12,823 nt of DNA. It comes from CAKRZE01 sp045617585. GTDB taxonomy: Bacteria > Bacillota > Clostridia > Oscillospirales > CAG-272. The first letter of the stretch is position 1. Each line of letters begins with the position of its first letter. Below, piece after piece: positions 11,727-12,823 of the stretch. Location: NCBI GenBank assembly GCA_045617585.1, contig JAZLIW010000179.1, positions 1 to 12,823 on the forward strand, read 5' to 3'. The position numbers were made by a program, and so were the translations under genes. The notes under the pieces are model-generated. The model saw only the letters and a program-made list of their open reading frames with translations. It had not been told where the DNA came from and did no database searches.

Positions 11727-12823
11727 TCAGTCGTCGTCTTCGCCGACCGCGTTTTTGACGACGTCAGCGGCGAGGGTCTTTGCGGCGTCGGCAGCGGTCT
11801 CCTTCGTGACCTCCTGACCGAGGACTTTACCGACGGTCTTTCCGCCTTCCTTCATCGCGGAGGAGGCAAGCTCACCCGCGCCGTCGAAGCCGACGTCGAC
11901 CGCCGCGTTGACGGCACCGCCGACCGCGCCCTTTTCTCCTGCCTTGCGGATGTCCTCAAGGCTTCCGCCCTTGAGTGCTTCCTTGGACATTTCCTTGGCG
12001 CTGTCACCGAAGACGTTGGCGGCGAACTTGCCGGCGACGCTTTCGGTGTGGTTCTTCGCAAGCTCCGCGGTGGAATCCACGACGGTCTGCGCGAGCGCGG
12101 CACCCATCGATTTATCGCCTGCCATGACCTCGCCTACGTTGCCCGCGGCGGAGGAAGCGACCGCGTAGCCGTCCTTGATGACCTTACCCATGCCGGTCTT
12201 GTCGACCTCCGCCATGACGTCGATCGCGACGTCGGCGGCCTGCTTGGTCTCCTTCGCGGTCTCGTAACCGGCGTCCGCGTATGCGGCGCGCGCCTCGTAT
12301 TCCGCCTGCTTTTGGTATTCCTCGCCGGCTTTTTCGAGGATGTCGCGCTTTACGCCCTTGTCGTCACCCTCTTCGACGCCGTGCTTGAAATACATCTTTT
12401 CCTTGTAGAGCTCGTGCTCCGCCTCTTTTTCGGCGGCTGCCTTTTCGGCTTTCGCCTCTTCGTCGTAGAAGGAAACGTTTTTGTTGTCCTCCGCCTGCTC
12501 GGATACCGCCTCTCTGCGGACGGCTTCGTCCTGACGGATGAGGTCGGCGTTCTCCTCGCGGCTCGCAAGGGAATCACGGAGTTCCGACGGGGTATAGGTC
12601 GCGCCGGTCAGGGGATTCGTGTACGTCCCGTCGCCGTTTGAGGTGTAGAGCCGTTTCTCTCCGGTCGCGGGGTCCGTGACGTTCAGGTCTCCGTCCCCGT
12701 CCACCCGGATATGCGGCCCGAGGTCAAAGCCGCCCAGGCCTGCGCCCGCGGCTGCTCCGACCTCTCCTGCGGCAGCTCCGGCAGCTCCGGCTGTCGCGGC
12801 CCCTGCCGCAGCAGATCCTGCAG
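11727..12823 (-). CDS. Ala/Gly-rich helical protein, N-terminus outside window
   Basis: The frame is open at base 12823, and about 364 residues are visible. The first visible part is an Ala/Gly-rich linker (AGSAAAGAATAGAAG and on), then a small beta-type motif (VDGDGDLNVTDPATGEKR, TSNGDGTYTNPLTGATYTPSEL), then charged helices with possible coiled-coil character (DEEAKAEKAAAEKEAEHELYKE and YEARAAYADAGYETAKETKQ), and finally a long region of small, amphipathic Ala/Gly helices (ADVAIDVMAEVDKTGMGKVIKDGY through GKVLGQEVTKETAADAAKTL). The end is acidic (VGEDDD). This composition resembles scaffolding or pretoxin-like regions of large Firmicutes proteins, but I recognise no named domain. A GTG at 12704 looks like an internal start, not the real one. 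It is followed by the membrane protein 17 bases on. Confidence 0.7.
   Translation of the reverse strand, partial: AGSAAAGAATAGAAGAAAGEVGAAAGAGLGGFDLGPHIRVDGDGDLNVTDPATGEKRLYTSNGDGTYTNPLTGATYTPSELRDSLASREENADLIRQDEAVRREAVSEQAEDNKNVSFYDEEAKAEKAAAEKEAEHELYKEKMYFKHGVEEGDDKGVKRDILEKAGEEYQKQAEYEARAAYADAGYETAKETKQAADVAIDVMAEVDKTGMGKVIKDGYAVASSAAGNVGEVMAGDKSMGAALAQTVVDSTAELAKNHTESVAGKFAANVFGDSAKEMSKEALKGGSLEDIRKAGEKGAVGGAVNAAVDVGFDGAGELASSAMKEGGKTVGKVLGQEVTKETAADAAKTLAADVVKNAVGEDDD

Noticed and set aside
12704..12706. GTG at 12704 as the start of the Ala/Gly-rich gene
   Set aside because: The frame stays open and protein-like to the window end, and no ribosome site precedes the GTG.
1..12823. CRISPR arrays, tRNA or rRNA genes, insertion sequences or prophage
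   Set aside because: No regularly spaced repeats, cloverleaf-like stretches, transposase motifs or terminal inverted repeats were seen.

Overview
The window looks like chromosomal DNA of a fairly GC-rich Bacillota, most likely a Clostridia-type gut anaerobe. Reasons: a tRNA-Val-type T-box leader in front of valS, strong GGAGG-type ribosome binding sites, near-consensus sigma-A promoters with 17-base spacers, a YxjI/LURP-one protein and a short lipoprotein signal peptide. There is no rRNA, tRNA, CRISPR array, transposase or phage gene. Species cannot be fixed from the sequence.

Left part (1-2435): a LarA-type nickel-dependent racemase, cut by the window start, is read leftward from its own promoter. 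Next is a leftward Hanks-type Ser/Thr kinase with a membrane-embedded C-terminus, and divergent from it, only 32 bases away, an XRE-type helix-turn-helix protein. A near-consensus promoter beyond the HTH gene points back across it toward the kinase. Another near-consensus promoter fires straight into the kinase terminator.

Centre left (2436-6211): a rightward, probably single operon. It runs from a promoter at 2568-2596 through a variant peptide deformylase, an HPr-kinase-like protein, a PqqD/RRE protein, a SipW-like Ser/His S26 peptidase, a metallo-beta-lactamase-fold protein and an Ala-rich protein, to a strong bidirectional terminator at 6160-6211. The kinase, RRE and peptidase together look like a small peptide-recognition and modification cassette with no visible precursor. 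This is the best candidate for an undescribed system here.

Centre right (6221-9240): leftward valS with a complete Val-specific T-box leader (GUC specifier, UGGU bulge, terminator) and its promoter.

Right part (9248-12823): leftward genes for a beta-rich lipoprotein, a three-helix membrane protein, a frameshifted and truncated gene remnant, a YxjI/LURP-one protein, a polytopic membrane protein and a long Ala/Gly-rich helical protein that enters from beyond the window. The last two are tightly coupled (17-base gap), and YxjI follows 19 bases later, so they probably form one transcript whose role is unknown.
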